Positions 18,505-28,034 are shown, counted from the stretch's first letter. The stretch: 64,000 nucleotides of DNA from Chitinophaga filiformis (GCF_023100805.1 NZ_CP095855.1:8101001-8165000); one strand, 5' to 3'. The notes: a model not told the origin generated them from the letters alone. Program-made: numbers and translations.

Positions 18505-19440
18505 ATGAACATCGTACAGCCACTATATCCTAAGCATCAGATAGTTGAAACCAGACGCCTGTATACCCGGGAACAAACAGCAGGTCCGGAGATCAGCTAT
18601 AAGGAGATCAGCATGGGAGACGCCCGTATGCTGTGGTATTCTTATGTGGCTGATAAAGAGTATCATATGCCTATGCAGTTGCCGGGAGAAAGGGTGGAGA
18701 TGCATTTCAAACTACAGGGCAGATCAGGCGTGTCATATGAAGGAGAACATTACGTGATGCACACCAATGAACAAAGTCTTTTCTATCAACATGACCTGGA
18801 GGGGGAATACACGCTGTTTCCGGGAGAAAAAAGCGCCTTTTTTGAGGTGGAGTTTTCCCGTTCTGTATTTGAATCGCTGGTGACGGAAGAATGCCCGTTT
18901 CTGCAACAATTCTCCGAAAAATTGCAGACGCCCCGCCATCACCTGTGGCCGGGACATTCGATGGCCATTACTCCACAGATGCATATGATCATTGCCGAAA
19001 TGAGCAACACAACCTATACCGGTCAAATGAAAAGGTTGTTCCTGGAAGCGAAGCTCATAGAGCTGTTCCTGTTGCAGGCAAGCGGTTTCGACCAGTATAC
19101 GCCCTGTACGACTGAGCTTCGCTCAGCCGACATAGAGCGGCTGCATGCAGCCCGGCATTACCTGGAACAACACTTTATGGACGACTGTTCCATCATCTTC
19201 CTGGCCAACCAGGTAGGCATCAATCAAAAGAAACTGAAACAGGGATTTAAAGCATTGTTCGGTCATACCGTTTTTGGGTACCTCAGTCATGTACGCATGG
19301 AGAAAGCCAGACAACTGCTGCTCGATGAGAAGAAGACAGTGGGAGAAGTGTCTGAACTGGTCGGTTATCAACACCCCCAACATTTTGCCGCCGCATTTAA
19401 GAGAAAGTACAATATACTGCCCGGGACGCTCAAAAATTAA
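18505..19440 (+). CDS. AraC-family transcriptional regulator
   Basis: 311 residues from ATG at 18505; an in-frame GTG at 18484 is less likely. The N-terminal 200 residues are an effector domain with EMHFKLQGRSGVSYEGEHY. The C-terminal AraC domain has both helix-turn-helices: IIFLANQVGINQKKLKQGFKALFG and VGEVSELVGYQHPQHFAAAFKRKY. The protein resembles the siderophore-receptor regulators (PchR-like) in overall layout, but that is a weak inference. Divergent from the YCII gene. A repeat array begins 58 nt after its stop. Confidence 0.9.
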   Translation: MNIVQPLYPKHQIVETRRLYTREQTAGPEISYKEISMGDARMLWYSYVADKEYHMPMQLPGERVEMHFKLQGRSGVSYEGEHYVMHTNEQSLFYQHDLEGEYTLFPGEKSAFFEVEFSRSVFESLVTEECPFLQQFSEKLQTPRHHLWPGHSMAITPQMHMIIAEMSNTTYTGQMKRLFLEAKLIELFLLQASGFDQYTPCTTELRSADIERLHAARHYLEQHFMDDCSIIFLANQVGINQKKLKQGFKALFGHTVFGYLSHVRMEKARQLLLDEKKTVGEVSELVGYQHPQHFAAAFKRKYNILPGTLKN

Positions 19441-19497
19441 TCGCTTATTCCTTTCTTGCCAGCGCCCCCTTTCAGAGAACAATCGTTCACCCGTTTC

Positions 19498-19890
19498 GAT
19501 ATCATTAACAAAACACCATAGGCCCCGCCAGGGCCACCTGTTTGTAGCCCGGAGCGGCAACCCCGGGAACCCGGAAACGATGTCCCAATCATGGGATGGT
19601 ATCGCGCATGCCAACCATCGCCCATTCGATACGATCAGCAAAACGCAATAGGCCCCGCCAGGGGCCACGTGTTTGTAGCCCGGGGTGACAACCCCGGGAA
19701 CCCGGAAACGATGTCCCAATCATGGGATGGTATCGCGCATGCCAACCATCGCCATTCGATACGATCAGCAAAACGCAATAGGCCCCGCCAGGGGCCACGT
19801 GTTTGTAGCCCGGGGTGACAACCCCGGGACCCCGGTTCCGGGACGGACGATGCCCAAATCATGGGTGCCCCGGGGAGCCCGGGGTTCCAG
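19498..19890 (+). repeat. Tandem array A, three copies, 130-bp period
   Basis: GGCCCC-GCCA-GGGGCC hairpins recur at 19521 (slightly shortened), 19651 and 19781, exactly 130 nt apart. Each is followed by GTGTTTGTAGCCCGGGGT and a second hairpin (CGGGGT-GACA-ACCCCG), then a third (TCCCA-ATCA-TGGGA). The third copy decays after 19830. All open frames in it on both strands are repeat artefacts. It lies between the AraC gene (+) and a small membrane-protein gene (-), i.e. between convergent genes. Confidence 0.9.
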
Positions 19891-19963
19891 GGGTAATGTA
19901 TTCACCAGGAGAGAACCAGCACAGAACAGGCACAGAAGATAGAGAACAAGTATTGAGGTCAAT

Positions 19964-20158
19964 TCAGGAAGGCCTGTCCTTTGTACTTCTGATCAGCCCT
20001 ATCCCGGCAAAAAAGAAGATAGCCCCCAGTATGGAATAAATGAGAATTTGCTTCACGCTTCTGGTTGCCCCTGTACTGTTCATAAAATTCAAAGCGCCCA
20101 GTATCAGGCCGGCAATACCCAGAAATGTCAGTATAATGCCGATAATCCGCTTTTCCAT
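19964..20158 (-). CDS. Small two-helix membrane protein
   Basis: 64 residues from ATG at 20158 (MEKRIIGIILTFLGIAGLIL). Two hydrophobic segments, about 4-23 and 37-55, are joined by a short polar loop (NFMNSTGATRSVKQ). The C-terminus is basic. No family is recognised with confidence; similar short proteins are common in Bacteroidetes. The open frame continues to 20206 and beyond, but the shorter start puts the first helix at the usual distance from the N-terminus. It is divergent from the ABC exporter gene (start 20267). Confidence 0.65.
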   Translation of the reverse strand: MEKRIIGIILTFLGIAGLILGALNFMNSTGATRSVKQILIYSILGAIFFFAGIGLIRSTKDRPS

Positions 20159-20266
20159 AGCAAGTTTTACAATAGCTGATACAAATTGCATGCCTTCCGG
20201 TGCCACCAGGTACTGCCAAATAGACGTTCCACCCCCTCATGGTGTAATTTTTGTGCTCACCCCGGC

Positions 20267-22105
20267 ATGAAGATCTTCTGGAATTATATGCGTCCCCACC
20301 GCTGGACGATTGCCCTGTCCCTCTTACTGGCCGGCATAGGCCAGGTGGCGATGATGACAGACCCCATGATCTTCGGGAAGATCATAGACAAATATGCGCT
20401 GCATCCCGGCAACAGAACGGAAAACGAACTGCTGAAAGGCGTGCTGTTCTGGCTGGCAGTAGCCATTGCCGTGGCCATGGTGGCCCGGCTGGCAAAAGCC
20501 CTGCAGGACTTCGTCATGCGGCTTATCATACAGCGCTTTGGCATGCAGGTGTTCAACGACGGACTGAAACAGACGCTCCGACTCTCCTTCCAGGAATTTG
20601 AAGAGCAACGTAGTGGCGAAACAGTTGCGCTGTTGCAGAAAGTCCGCAACGATACCGAGCGTTTCTTCAATGCATTCATCAATATCCTCTTTTCTTCCCT
20701 CGTGGGAATAGGTTTCCTGATATGGTACGCTATCACCAAACACTGGGCCCTGGTGCCCATTTTCTTTATAGGTGTGCTGATACTGGGAACGCTTACCGGA
20801 CTGCTGAGCAGAAAAATAAAAAAGATACAGCGGGCTATCAACAAGGAAACGCTGAAGATGTCGGGCTCCATTACAGAATCGCTCCGCAATATCGAACTCG
20901 TCAAAAGCCTGGGGCTCACTTTCCCGGAGGTCCGCCGCCTGCGCACCTTTACACGGAATATCTATGACCTGGAAATGAAGAAGGTAAAACAGGTCAGGAT
21001 GCTCTCATTCGTACAGGGTACTACCCTGAACCTCCTGCGGCAATCCATACTCTTTATCCTGCTCTGGCTCATCTTCCGTAAAGTGCTTAGTCCCGGGGAA
21101 CTGATCGCCATGCAGTTCATTGCAACGGCCATCTTCGGCCCCCTGCAGGAGCTGGGCAGCATCATCCTGGCTTACCGGGAAGCTGAAAGTTCCTTATTGC
21201 TCTTTGACCAGCTGATGCACAAGCCGGTGGAAGAACGCCCTGCCAGCCCTGTGGAACTGGGGCCGCTGGAAACGATCCGCTTCTCAGACATTGTATTCCG
21301 CCATCAGACGGCTACTGTGAACGCCCTGGATGGTATCAGCTTCAGTGCCAAAAAAGGAGATACGATCGCATTTGTAGGTCCTTCCGGCTCAGGTAAATCT
21401 ACCCTGGTAAAACTGCTGCTTGGATTGTATCAGCCCGTTTCCGGCGAGATCCTTTTCAACGAGATCCCTTCGGGCGACATCCGTTATAACCAGATGCGCC
21501 GGCAGATCGGATTTGTATCGCAGGACACCCAGCTCTTTGCCGGAACCTTCAAAGACAACCTCCTGTTCGTGAAACCGGATGCCACTGATGAAGAGATGAT
21601 GGCAGCCCTCGATAAAGCATCCTGTACCCAGTTACTGGCCCGCTCTCCCGAAGGACTGAATACGAAGCTTGGAGAAGGCGGACTGAAGCTTTCAGGAGGA
21701 GAAAAACAGCGAGTTTCCATTGCCCGCGCACTGATACGCAATCCCCGCCTGCTGATCTTCGACGAAGCTACATCGGCGCTGGACTCCCTGACAGAAGAAG
21801 CCATCACAGACACCGTCCGCAACATTTCCGCCAGGAGGGAACAGCTGAATATACTCATCGCACACAGGTTGTCCACCATAATGCACGCCGACACCATTTA
21901 TGTGCTCGAAAAAGGCAGGATCGTGGAAACAGGGACACACCCGGAACTGCTGGATCAGAAAGGCCTGTATTACGCGATGTGGCGCCAGCAGATAGGCGAA
22001 CGCCGCAGCACATCTCCTGCCGTCTCAGAAGACATTACCCGGATCGGGACCTCCCTGTCGGGCACTGCATCCCTGCCAGATGTGAAGCCGGTTCCCGAAG
22101 TGTAA
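20267..22105 (+). CDS. ABC exporter, fused membrane and ATPase domains
   Basis: 612 residues from ATG at 20267 (MKIFWNYMRPHRWTIALSLLLAG). Six membrane helices in about 1-310 form the exporter domain, followed by the nucleotide-binding domain: Walker A GPSGSGKST, signature LSGGEKQR, Walker B LLIFDEATSALD and the switch histidine in LIAHRLSTI. It functions as a homodimer or heterodimer that exports a lipid, peptide or drug. A promoter-like TAnnnTTTG stretch (20245-20253) lies 13 nt before the start. The C-terminal 30 residues are a polar tail. No substrate clue in the neighbours. Confidence 0.93.
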   Translation: MKIFWNYMRPHRWTIALSLLLAGIGQVAMMTDPMIFGKIIDKYALHPGNRTENELLKGVLFWLAVAIAVAMVARLAKALQDFVMRLIIQRFGMQVFNDGLKQTLRLSFQEFEEQRSGETVALLQKVRNDTERFFNAFINILFSSLVGIGFLIWYAITKHWALVPIFFIGVLILGTLTGLLSRKIKKIQRAINKETLKMSGSITESLRNIELVKSLGLTFPEVRRLRTFTRNIYDLEMKKVKQVRMLSFVQGTTLNLLRQSILFILLWLIFRKVLSPGELIAMQFIATAIFGPLQELGSIILAYREAESSLLLFDQLMHKPVEERPASPVELGPLETIRFSDIVFRHQTATVNALDGISFSAKKGDTIAFVGPSGSGKSTLVKLLLGLYQPVSGEILFNEIPSGDIRYNQMRRQIGFVSQDTQLFAGTFKDNLLFVKPDATDEEMMAALDKASCTQLLARSPEGLNTKLGEGGLKLSGGEKQRVSIARALIRNPRLLIFDEATSALDSLTEEAITDTVRNISARREQLNILIAHRLSTIMHADTIYVLEKGRIVETGTHPELLDQKGLYYAMWRQQIGERRSTSPAVSEDITRIGTSLSGTASLPDVKPVPEV

Positions 22106-22172
22106 CAAGACTGGCGCACACTGCGGGGGCATGGTTTTTGGGCCGCCCTTTGTACATATAAATCATTGGTTT

Positions 22173-23516
22173 ATGGAACAAATGAGGCAGATTACCCTTA
22201 ATATACCCCCCACTACCAAACCCCGTGTAGTGATCGTGGGCGCTGGCTTTGGCGGATTGAACGCTGCGAAGAACCTCCCTGACGACAAGTTCCAGGTAGT
22301 GCTCTTTGACAAGCATAACTACCATACCTTTCAGCCACTGCTATACCAGGTGGCCTCAGCAGCTTTGCAGCCCGACGCTATTGCCGGACCATTGCGCAAC
22401 CTGTTCCATAATACGAAAGATTTCCACTTCAGAATGTTGCGGGTCCTTTCTGTCGACCCGCTCACCAATACCATCAATACTTCTGCCGGCTCACTGCAAT
22501 ACGATTACCTGATCTTATCCAGCGGCGCTAAGACAAACTATTTTGGTAACGAGAACATGCAGCGTTTTGCACTGCCGCTGAAGACCATCCCCGATGCGCT
22601 GAATATGCGCAGCCACCTTATGCAGATCTTCGAATGGGCCAGCCTGAATGCCAATCCCGCACTGAAAGAACATATGCTCAACATAGTACTGGTCGGCGCC
22701 GGCCCTACCGGTGTTGAAATGGCAGGCGCTTTTTCAGAGCTCCGCAGGTATGTACTGCCGAAAGATTATCCAGTTCTTGATTTCAGCAAGATGAAGATCT
22801 ACCTGCTGGAAGGCATGGACCGGGTACTGCCGCCCATGCATCCTAAATCGAGCGCCCGCGCCCAGCGGTACCTGGAAAAGATGGGTGTTATCATTAAGCT
22901 GAACGCGATGGTGCAGGATTATGATGGAGAAACCATTACCCTGAAAAACGGAGAACAGATCAAATCTTTCTTCGTAGTCTGGAGTGCCGGTGTAATGGGA
23001 GAAGTATTGCCAGGCATTCCAAAAGAATGGACAGAACGGGGCCGCATCCTTACAGATCCTTTCTGCCGAGCCATTGGCAGCAGCAATATATTCGCCATCG
23101 GCGACATTGCGCTGATGAAACTGGAAGATTATCCCAGGGGGCATCCCGGGGTGGCGCAACCTGCTATCCAGATGGGAAAATATGTTGCCAAAAACCTCTT
23201 TGCGCTACACAGGAATGAAACGGTGAAGCCCTTCAAATATTTCGATAAAGGTTCACTGGCTACCGTAGGAAGAGGCAAGGCTGTAGCCGATCTTCCCGGC
23301 GATATTCACCTGGGTGGCAGGCTGGCATGGCTCATCTGGTTGTTCGTACACGTCAACTTCCTTGTCAGCTTCCGCAATAAACTGCTGGTGCTGGCCAACT
23401 GGGCCTGGAACTTATTCACATTCGATAAAGGCAACCGCCTTATTATCCGGCCCTATATCCGTAAGGGCGATGAAAAGAGTAAAACCGTCTTTGCCGAAAA
23501 CCAGGTGGGCAGTTAA
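22173..23516 (+). CDS. ndh: Type II NADH:quinone oxidoreductase (NDH-2)
   Basis: 447 residues from ATG at 22173. Two dinucleotide-binding folds are visible: the FAD site VVIVGAGFGGLNAAKNL at about 14 and the NADH site IVLVGAGPTGVEMAG at about 174. A conserved IFAIGDIALM closes the FAD site near residue 310. The C-terminus has an amphipathic stretch (LIWLFVHVNFLVSFRNKLLVL) that anchors NDH-2 enzymes to the inner membrane. It passes electrons from NADH to quinone without pumping protons. The gene lies 67 nt after the ABC exporter and 53 nt before xseA, all on the plus strand. Confidence 0.92.
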   Translation: MEQMRQITLNIPPTTKPRVVIVGAGFGGLNAAKNLPDDKFQVVLFDKHNYHTFQPLLYQVASAALQPDAIAGPLRNLFHNTKDFHFRMLRVLSVDPLTNTINTSAGSLQYDYLILSSGAKTNYFGNENMQRFALPLKTIPDALNMRSHLMQIFEWASLNANPALKEHMLNIVLVGAGPTGVEMAGAFSELRRYVLPKDYPVLDFSKMKIYLLEGMDRVLPPMHPKSSARAQRYLEKMGVIIKLNAMVQDYDGETITLKNGEQIKSFFVVWSAGVMGEVLPGIPKEWTERGRILTDPFCRAIGSSNIFAIGDIALMKLEDYPRGHPGVAQPAIQMGKYVAKNLFALHRNETVKPFKYFDKGSLATVGRGKAVADLPGDIHLGGRLAWLIWLFVHVNFLVSFRNKLLVLANWAWNLFTFDKGNRLIIRPYIRKGDEKSKTVFAENQVGS

Positions 23517-23562
23517 CATAATCGCGTCTGCACCAGTGCCTTTTCGGGAGGCCCTTTTTATG

Positions 23563-23570
23563 TACCTTTG
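23563..23570 (+). promoter_or_regulatory. -7 promoter box of xseA
   Basis: TACCTTTG matches the Bacteroidetes -7 consensus TAnnTTTG exactly. It overlaps the GTG at 23570, so a transcript starting about 7 nt downstream would lack that codon. This bears on the choice of xseA start. Confidence 0.55.
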
Positions 23571-25018
23571 TGCCTGCTTTGGATACAAGAAACTACATAA
23601 CATTATCACAACTGGCGGCCAGCATACAAGGCACTATCAGGAATACTTTTTCGGGCCAGAGCTATTGGGTGGTGGCAGATGTTACCAGCCATTCCTTCTA
23701 CCCCGCTAAAGGATACCACTACTTCGACCTCGTTGAAAAAGATGCCCGCAGTCACCAGCTTAACGCGAAAATTTCCGCCAGCGCCTGGGGAAATGGCAGT
23801 AACCGCATCAAAGAATTTGAGAGCGTTACCGGTCAGCGCTTCAGCAATGATATGCATGTGCTGGTAAGGGTTGCCGTGGAATATCACCCCGTTTACGGCT
23901 TAAAACTCTCGCTGCTGGATATCGATACCAGCTTCACCATCGGATTGCTGGAGCAACAGAAACAGGCCACCTTGCAGCGCCTCCTCAACGAGTGCAGTGA
24001 CATCGTGCGTAAAACACCCGAGGGTTATATGACGCGCAATAAAGCACTTCGGCTTAATCCCGTTATACAACACATCGCTGTTGTCTCTTCCGCATCGTCT
24101 GCAGGTTACCAGGATTTCATGCATACGCTGCAATCAAACGCCTACGGTTATATCTTCCATATAGAAAATTACTTCAGCGCTGTACAGGGAGAAGCGAATG
24201 CGGCCCAGGTGTGTATGCAGCTGGAAGCGATCGTGAACTCCGGAAAACAATTTGATACCGTCGTGATCATCCGCGGTGGCGGCGCGCAGACAGACCTGCT
24301 GTTATTCGATCAGTTCCCACTGGGGAAAGCAGTAGCAGGCTTTCCGGTGCCGGTCATTACCGGTATCGGGCACCACAAGAATGAAACTATTACAGACATG
24401 CTGGCGCATACCGCCACAAAAACGCCTACGCGTGCAGCAGAACTGATCATTGCACATAACCGCAGCTTTGAAGAAGCCCTGCTCACACAGCAGCAGCATA
24501 TTATCATCCGCATGCAGCAGATGCTGAAAGACAAACACCAGCAACTCTCCTCCCTGCATACGGGCATTATCAACAGGTCGCGCAACCTGCTGACAGACTA
24601 TAAAGAGGGACTGGCCCGTAACCGGCAGGGCATCCCGCAAAGTGCCCGGCACCTGTTATTGAAACATCGTTCGGCCATGGCGCAGCTCTCCGGGCAATTG
24701 CTGGCCAAACCCGGGCAGGTCACCGCCAGCCGCTTACAGGAACTATCCCACATCCGCAAGGATATACAGGTATATGCCCGTAAACTGTTACAACAACAAC
24801 AGCAAAAACTATTGCATCACGAAACGGTGGTCCGCATCATGAGCCCTGTTGCTTTATTGCAGAAAGGCTTTGCCATGGTACAGCATAAAGGAATGATCAT
24901 CACCAGCGCCGCACAGCTGTCGCCGGGAGACGAGATCACGGTTCAGATGGCAGATGCAGGTGTGCATGCCACCGTTACTTCAAAAACAACAAATGATGGA
25001 CACGAATCTGACATATGA
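23570..25018 (+). CDS. xseA: Exodeoxyribonuclease VII large subunit
   Basis: 482 residues. The N-terminal OB fold (about 8-105: ITLSQLAASIQGTIRNTFSGQSYWVVADVT) precedes the catalytic domain with IAVVSSASSAGYQDF, VVIIRGGGAQTDLLLFD and PVITGIGHHKNETITD, then a long coiled-coil and a C-terminal domain. With XseB it degrades single-stranded DNA to oligonucleotides. There is no ATG near the start: GTG 23570 is used here, but TTG 23579 is a real alternative because the best promoter box covers the GTG. xseB overlaps its 3' end. Confidence 0.93.
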   Translation: MPALDTRNYITLSQLAASIQGTIRNTFSGQSYWVVADVTSHSFYPAKGYHYFDLVEKDARSHQLNAKISASAWGNGSNRIKEFESVTGQRFSNDMHVLVRVAVEYHPVYGLKLSLLDIDTSFTIGLLEQQKQATLQRLLNECSDIVRKTPEGYMTRNKALRLNPVIQHIAVVSSASSAGYQDFMHTLQSNAYGYIFHIENYFSAVQGEANAAQVCMQLEAIVNSGKQFDTVVIIRGGGAQTDLLLFDQFPLGKAVAGFPVPVITGIGHHKNETITDMLAHTATKTPTRAAELIIAHNRSFEEALLTQQQHIIIRMQQMLKDKHQQLSSLHTGIINRSRNLLTDYKEGLARNRQGIPQSARHLLLKHRSAMAQLSGQLLAKPGQVTASRLQELSHIRKDIQVYARKLLQQQQQKLLHHETVVRIMSPVALLQKGFAMVQHKGMIITSAAQLSPGDEITVQMADAGVHATVTSKTTNDGHESDI

Positions 25019-25202
25019 AGCAGCCTATAAGGAACTGCAACAGATAGCCAGGGAGATAGAAACAGAGTCCGTTTCTGTCGATGTACTGGCGGCAAGAGTG
25101 AAACGCGCTTCTGAATTAATCAGCTTCTGTCAGGCCCGTTTAAGGGCAACAGAGGCAGAAGTGGAGAACATTATCCAGCAAATGGAAGACAAACCGCTTT
25201 AA
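24993..25202 (+). CDS. xseB: Exodeoxyribonuclease VII small subunit
   Basis: 69 residues from the ATG pair at 24993/24996. LTYEAAYKELQQIAREIETESVSVDVLAARVKRASELISFC is the standard XseB helical hairpin. Overlaps the end of xseA by about 25 nt, which points to translational coupling. It binds the coiled-coil arm of XseA in several copies. After it, 25203-25415 is non-coding and holds the promoter of the efflux operon. Confidence 0.92.
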   Translation: MMDTNLTYEAAYKELQQIAREIETESVSVDVLAARVKRASELISFCQARLRATEAEVENIIQQMEDKPL

Positions 25203-25375
25203 GCTTTTTAAGCTGCGGCGGCATCTATTATCAATACACCGCCGCAGCCAATCTCCTTCCCCTCCTTTATTACAGCCCCGCTCCCCCCATTTTAAGCCGC
25301 CTTAAAGGTTTTAATATTTTGATTAAAAACGGGTTAAAATCAATCCCGGACGTTTTATCACCCGCTGCCATTCTT

Positions 25376-25383
25376 GACCTTTG
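25376..25383 (+). promoter_or_regulatory. Candidate -7 box of the metal efflux operon
   Basis: GACCTTTG, one mismatch to TAnnTTTG, lies 32 nt before the first ATG of the operon (25416). A TTTTA-containing stretch about 18-25 nt further upstream may be the -33 region. Confidence 0.4.
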
Positions 25384-25415
25384 TCCTGAATTCTTTAGCG
25401 GACAAACAGTATCTC

Positions 25416-26672
25416 ATGAAACGATCGATCGTCCTGGCTGTAGCAATGATGGCAATATCCTGTATCGGGAACCTTGCTACCGCCCAAACCAGCTACACAT
25501 TATCGGCGGCACTAGACACCGCCAGAACAAACAGTCCTGTGCTGAAAGCCAGGTTTATGAACATCGGCGCCGCACAGGCGGATGTGACCACAGCAAAACT
25601 GCGCCCCAATCCTACACTGAACAATCAGACCCTGCAACTGGTCCGTTCTGACCATTTCGCGCCCAATACCAGGTGGTCGTCCAACCAGAACAGGCAGGTA
25701 TGGTACCAGGTTACAAAGCCCATTCAATGGCCTAACCAGCGCAGGTACAAGATCGAGACAGCCGATAAGGATGTTGCGGTGGCCGGCAATACCTACCAGG
25801 AAGATGTACGCAACCTCTCCCTCGATGTAGGCAACAGCTGGATCAATTGCTGGGTGCTGAAGAAAAGACTGGCCCTGCTCAACGAGAGCAAAAAGAACCT
25901 CGATACGCTGGTGCAGATCAATCAGCTGCGCTACAAGAACCAGGTCATCACACAGACAGACCTGATCCGCACAAAAGTATTGCTCGATCAATACAACCTG
26001 CAGCTGAGTAAATTCTACCAGGACTACCAGAACGAACTGCAAACGCTGCAACTGCTGACAGGCAATACTACTCCCATGGACATCGATACGGCCAGCGAGA
26101 TACTCACCATCACGCCCTCGCAGACCCTGGACAGCCTGATCTCTCAAACCATGGAGAACCGTTCCGATGTTGTACTCGCCAAAAGCACCATCGATGAACG
26201 TAACAGCAACGCAAAATATCAACAGTCATTAGCTGTACCACAACCTGAAATAGGCTTTATATACAACCCACAGAACTCGGTCCCCTATATCGGTTTCTAT
26301 GGTACAATAGACCTGCCTTTCTTCAACAGGAACCAGGGCGAGATCAAAAAGGCGCATATACTGCAGCAACAGGCGCAACAGGAGCTCTCTGCCACACAGC
26401 GGCAGGTGCAGACCGAAGTGGTGACTGCCTACAATACCTATCAGCTCCAGAAAAGGAATATGGAGAAATACACAGGTATCCTGCAACAGTCGCAACAGAT
26501 CCTCGACAATGTGAAGTATGCCTACCTGCGTGGTGGTACTACCATCATCGACTTTCTCGATGCACAACGCAACTGGTATGACACCCGCCTGCTGTATTAC
26601 GATTCCCTGCAGGCATACTATCAGAGTTATATACAATTATTATTCGCTACCGGCCTTATAAACCAATTGTAA
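25416..26672 (+). CDS. TolC-family outer-membrane efflux protein (CzcC/CusC type)
   Basis: 418 residues from ATG at 25416, with a signal peptide ending near LATAQ. Two repeats of the long alpha-helical hairpin typical of the family are visible, e.g. LALLNESKKNLDTLVQINQLRYKNQVITQTDL and VKYAYLRGGTTIIDFLDAQRNW. It forms a trimeric outer-membrane channel joined to a periplasmic tunnel. It is the first gene of a four-gene operon, 2 nt before the adaptor gene, and should be the exit duct for the RND pump at 28066. Confidence 0.92.
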   Translation: MKRSIVLAVAMMAISCIGNLATAQTSYTLSAALDTARTNSPVLKARFMNIGAAQADVTTAKLRPNPTLNNQTLQLVRSDHFAPNTRWSSNQNRQVWYQVTKPIQWPNQRRYKIETADKDVAVAGNTYQEDVRNLSLDVGNSWINCWVLKKRLALLNESKKNLDTLVQINQLRYKNQVITQTDLIRTKVLLDQYNLQLSKFYQDYQNELQTLQLLTGNTTPMDIDTASEILTITPSQTLDSLISQTMENRSDVVLAKSTIDERNSNAKYQQSLAVPQPEIGFIYNPQNSVPYIGFYGTIDLPFFNRNQGEIKKAHILQQQAQQELSATQRQVQTEVVTAYNTYQLQKRNMEKYTGILQQSQQILDNVKYAYLRGGTTIIDFLDAQRNWYDTRLLYYDSLQAYYQSYIQLLFATGLINQL

Positions 26673-26674
26673 TT

Positions 26675-27685
26675 ATGCAACGCATTACCGGATATTTCTT
26701 AGCCGCCTCCCTCCTCCTGGCAGGATGCAGGCATAAAACACAGGAAACAGTTGTTGCCGGAGATCCATCTCCCGTTATTACCGGCAACGGGCAACAGATC
26801 TCTTTTCCTGATACGGCGTCTTCCAGCTTCTTTACAGTAGAACCTGTGGGCGATTCTACACTCAGCGGTACACTGCATGCACCCGCCAAGGTAGCAGCCA
26901 CTGTACTGCGTTCAGATATAGGCGGTCAGAACATCGTACTGTTTGATGATCCGCAGCTGACCAGCGATTATTCACAGCTCATCCAGCATCAGATCAACAT
27001 CAATCATATCCAGGAAGTCAACATCAAACAGAAGAAAGTAGAACTGGACCGCACCCAGGATCTCTTCGATCATGGTGCTGCCAGCGGAAAAGATATCCTG
27101 GAGGCAAAGTCTGAACTCTCTATCGAACAGACCAACCTGGCCAATGAGAAAACGCAACTGATAGAGCATGAATCAGGATTGAAAGCCGCCGGCTTTAACC
27201 CGGAAGCTTTGCGCAGCGCCACTCCCGGCACCGCTTACATCATCTGCGATATTCCTGAAAACCAGCTGAGCAATGTGAAAAAAGGCTCTCCCTGTTCCAT
27301 CGTACTGTCTTCATTTCCTAACAATACCTACAATGGTAAAGTAGAAGACATTGCCGATGTGATAGATGATGTTACACGCATGATCAAGCTGCGTATCCGT
27401 TTGAACACAACGGACAACGACATCCGTGCAGGTATGTTTGCCAGTGTTACTTTCCAGGTACATGGCGACAGTAACGGTATCAACATCAGCAGGGATGCAC
27501 TGGTAACCGCCGATGGACAGAATTACGTATTCGTCAGAACAGCACCCAACACTTTCACGAGAAGAGAAATACGCACCGGTCAGCAGATAGGCGACCGTAT
27601 TGGCGTATACAGCGGTTTGAAGAACGGAGAGTATGTAGTAGTGAAAGGCGTGATGCAACTGAAAGGACTGAGCTTCGGATATTAA
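26675..27685 (+). CDS. RND efflux periplasmic adaptor (CzcB/CusB type), lipoprotein
   Basis: 336 residues. The signal ends in the lipobox LLLAGC, so it is anchored to the inner-membrane outer leaflet through a cysteine at about residue 18. A helical hairpin (HQININHIQEVNIKQKKVELDRTQDLFDHG) sits between two lipoyl-like halves, followed by a beta-barrel (YIICDIPENQLSNVKKGSPCSI) and a membrane-proximal domain ending in GLKNGEYVVVKGVMQL. It couples the pump to the outer-membrane factor. No obvious metal-binding N-terminal Met or His cluster is seen. Confidence 0.9.
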   Translation: MQRITGYFLAASLLLAGCRHKTQETVVAGDPSPVITGNGQQISFPDTASSSFFTVEPVGDSTLSGTLHAPAKVAATVLRSDIGGQNIVLFDDPQLTSDYSQLIQHQININHIQEVNIKQKKVELDRTQDLFDHGAASGKDILEAKSELSIEQTNLANEKTQLIEHESGLKAAGFNPEALRSATPGTAYIICDIPENQLSNVKKGSPCSIVLSSFPNNTYNGKVEDIADVIDDVTRMIKLRIRLNTTDNDIRAGMFASVTFQVHGDSNGINISRDALVTADGQNYVFVRTAPNTFTRREIRTGQQIGDRIGVYSGLKNGEYVVVKGVMQLKGLSFGY

Positions 27686-27728
27686 CCACAACTGTTCAAC
27701 CAATCATTCATATTAACAATATTGCCCC

Positions 27729-28034
27729 ATGTTACAGGCACAGATATTCATAGATAAAGACGAAGTATTCGGTTCACAACCGCTATATGAATTTATCATA
27801 AAGTTCTTACTAAAGCAGAACATCGCCGGCGCTACTGCCTTCCGTGGTGTGATCGGCTTCGGAGAACACCACCAGCTGAAAAGGCCGGATAGTCTTTTCA
27901 GTTTTGACGAACCACCTATGCTGATCATTTTCATTGATCAGGATGAAAAGGTACTGAACGCACTCACTGCTTTACGCAGGCAGGTAAGCAGTGGCTTCAT
28001 CGTTACCAGCCAGGTAGAAAGGTTTGAGGTATAA
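27729..28034 (+). CDS. DUF190 PII-like protein
   Basis: 101 residues with the DUF190 pattern: QIFIDKDEVFGSQPLYEFIIKFLLKQNIAGATAFRGVIGFG, then PPMLIIFIDQDEKVLNAL. DUF190 has a ferredoxin-like PII/CutA-type trimer fold. The gene lies between the adaptor and the pump of a metal efflux operon, 43 nt after one and 31 nt before the other, so it is almost certainly co-transcribed. It may sense metal or a nucleotide and adjust the pump; that is inference. Trimeric PII-like proteins matching a trimeric RND pump make physical contact plausible. Confidence 0.85.
   Translation: MLQAQIFIDKDEVFGSQPLYEFIIKFLLKQNIAGATAFRGVIGFGEHHQLKRPDSLFSFDEPPMLIIFIDQDEKVLNALTALRRQVSSGFIVTSQVERFEV

Noticed and set aside
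19123-19719. A 198-codon open frame on the minus strand, and several others across array A
   Set aside because: They run through the tandem repeats and the AraC gene in antisense, and their peptides repeat with the DNA period. They are by-products of a GC-rich repeat.
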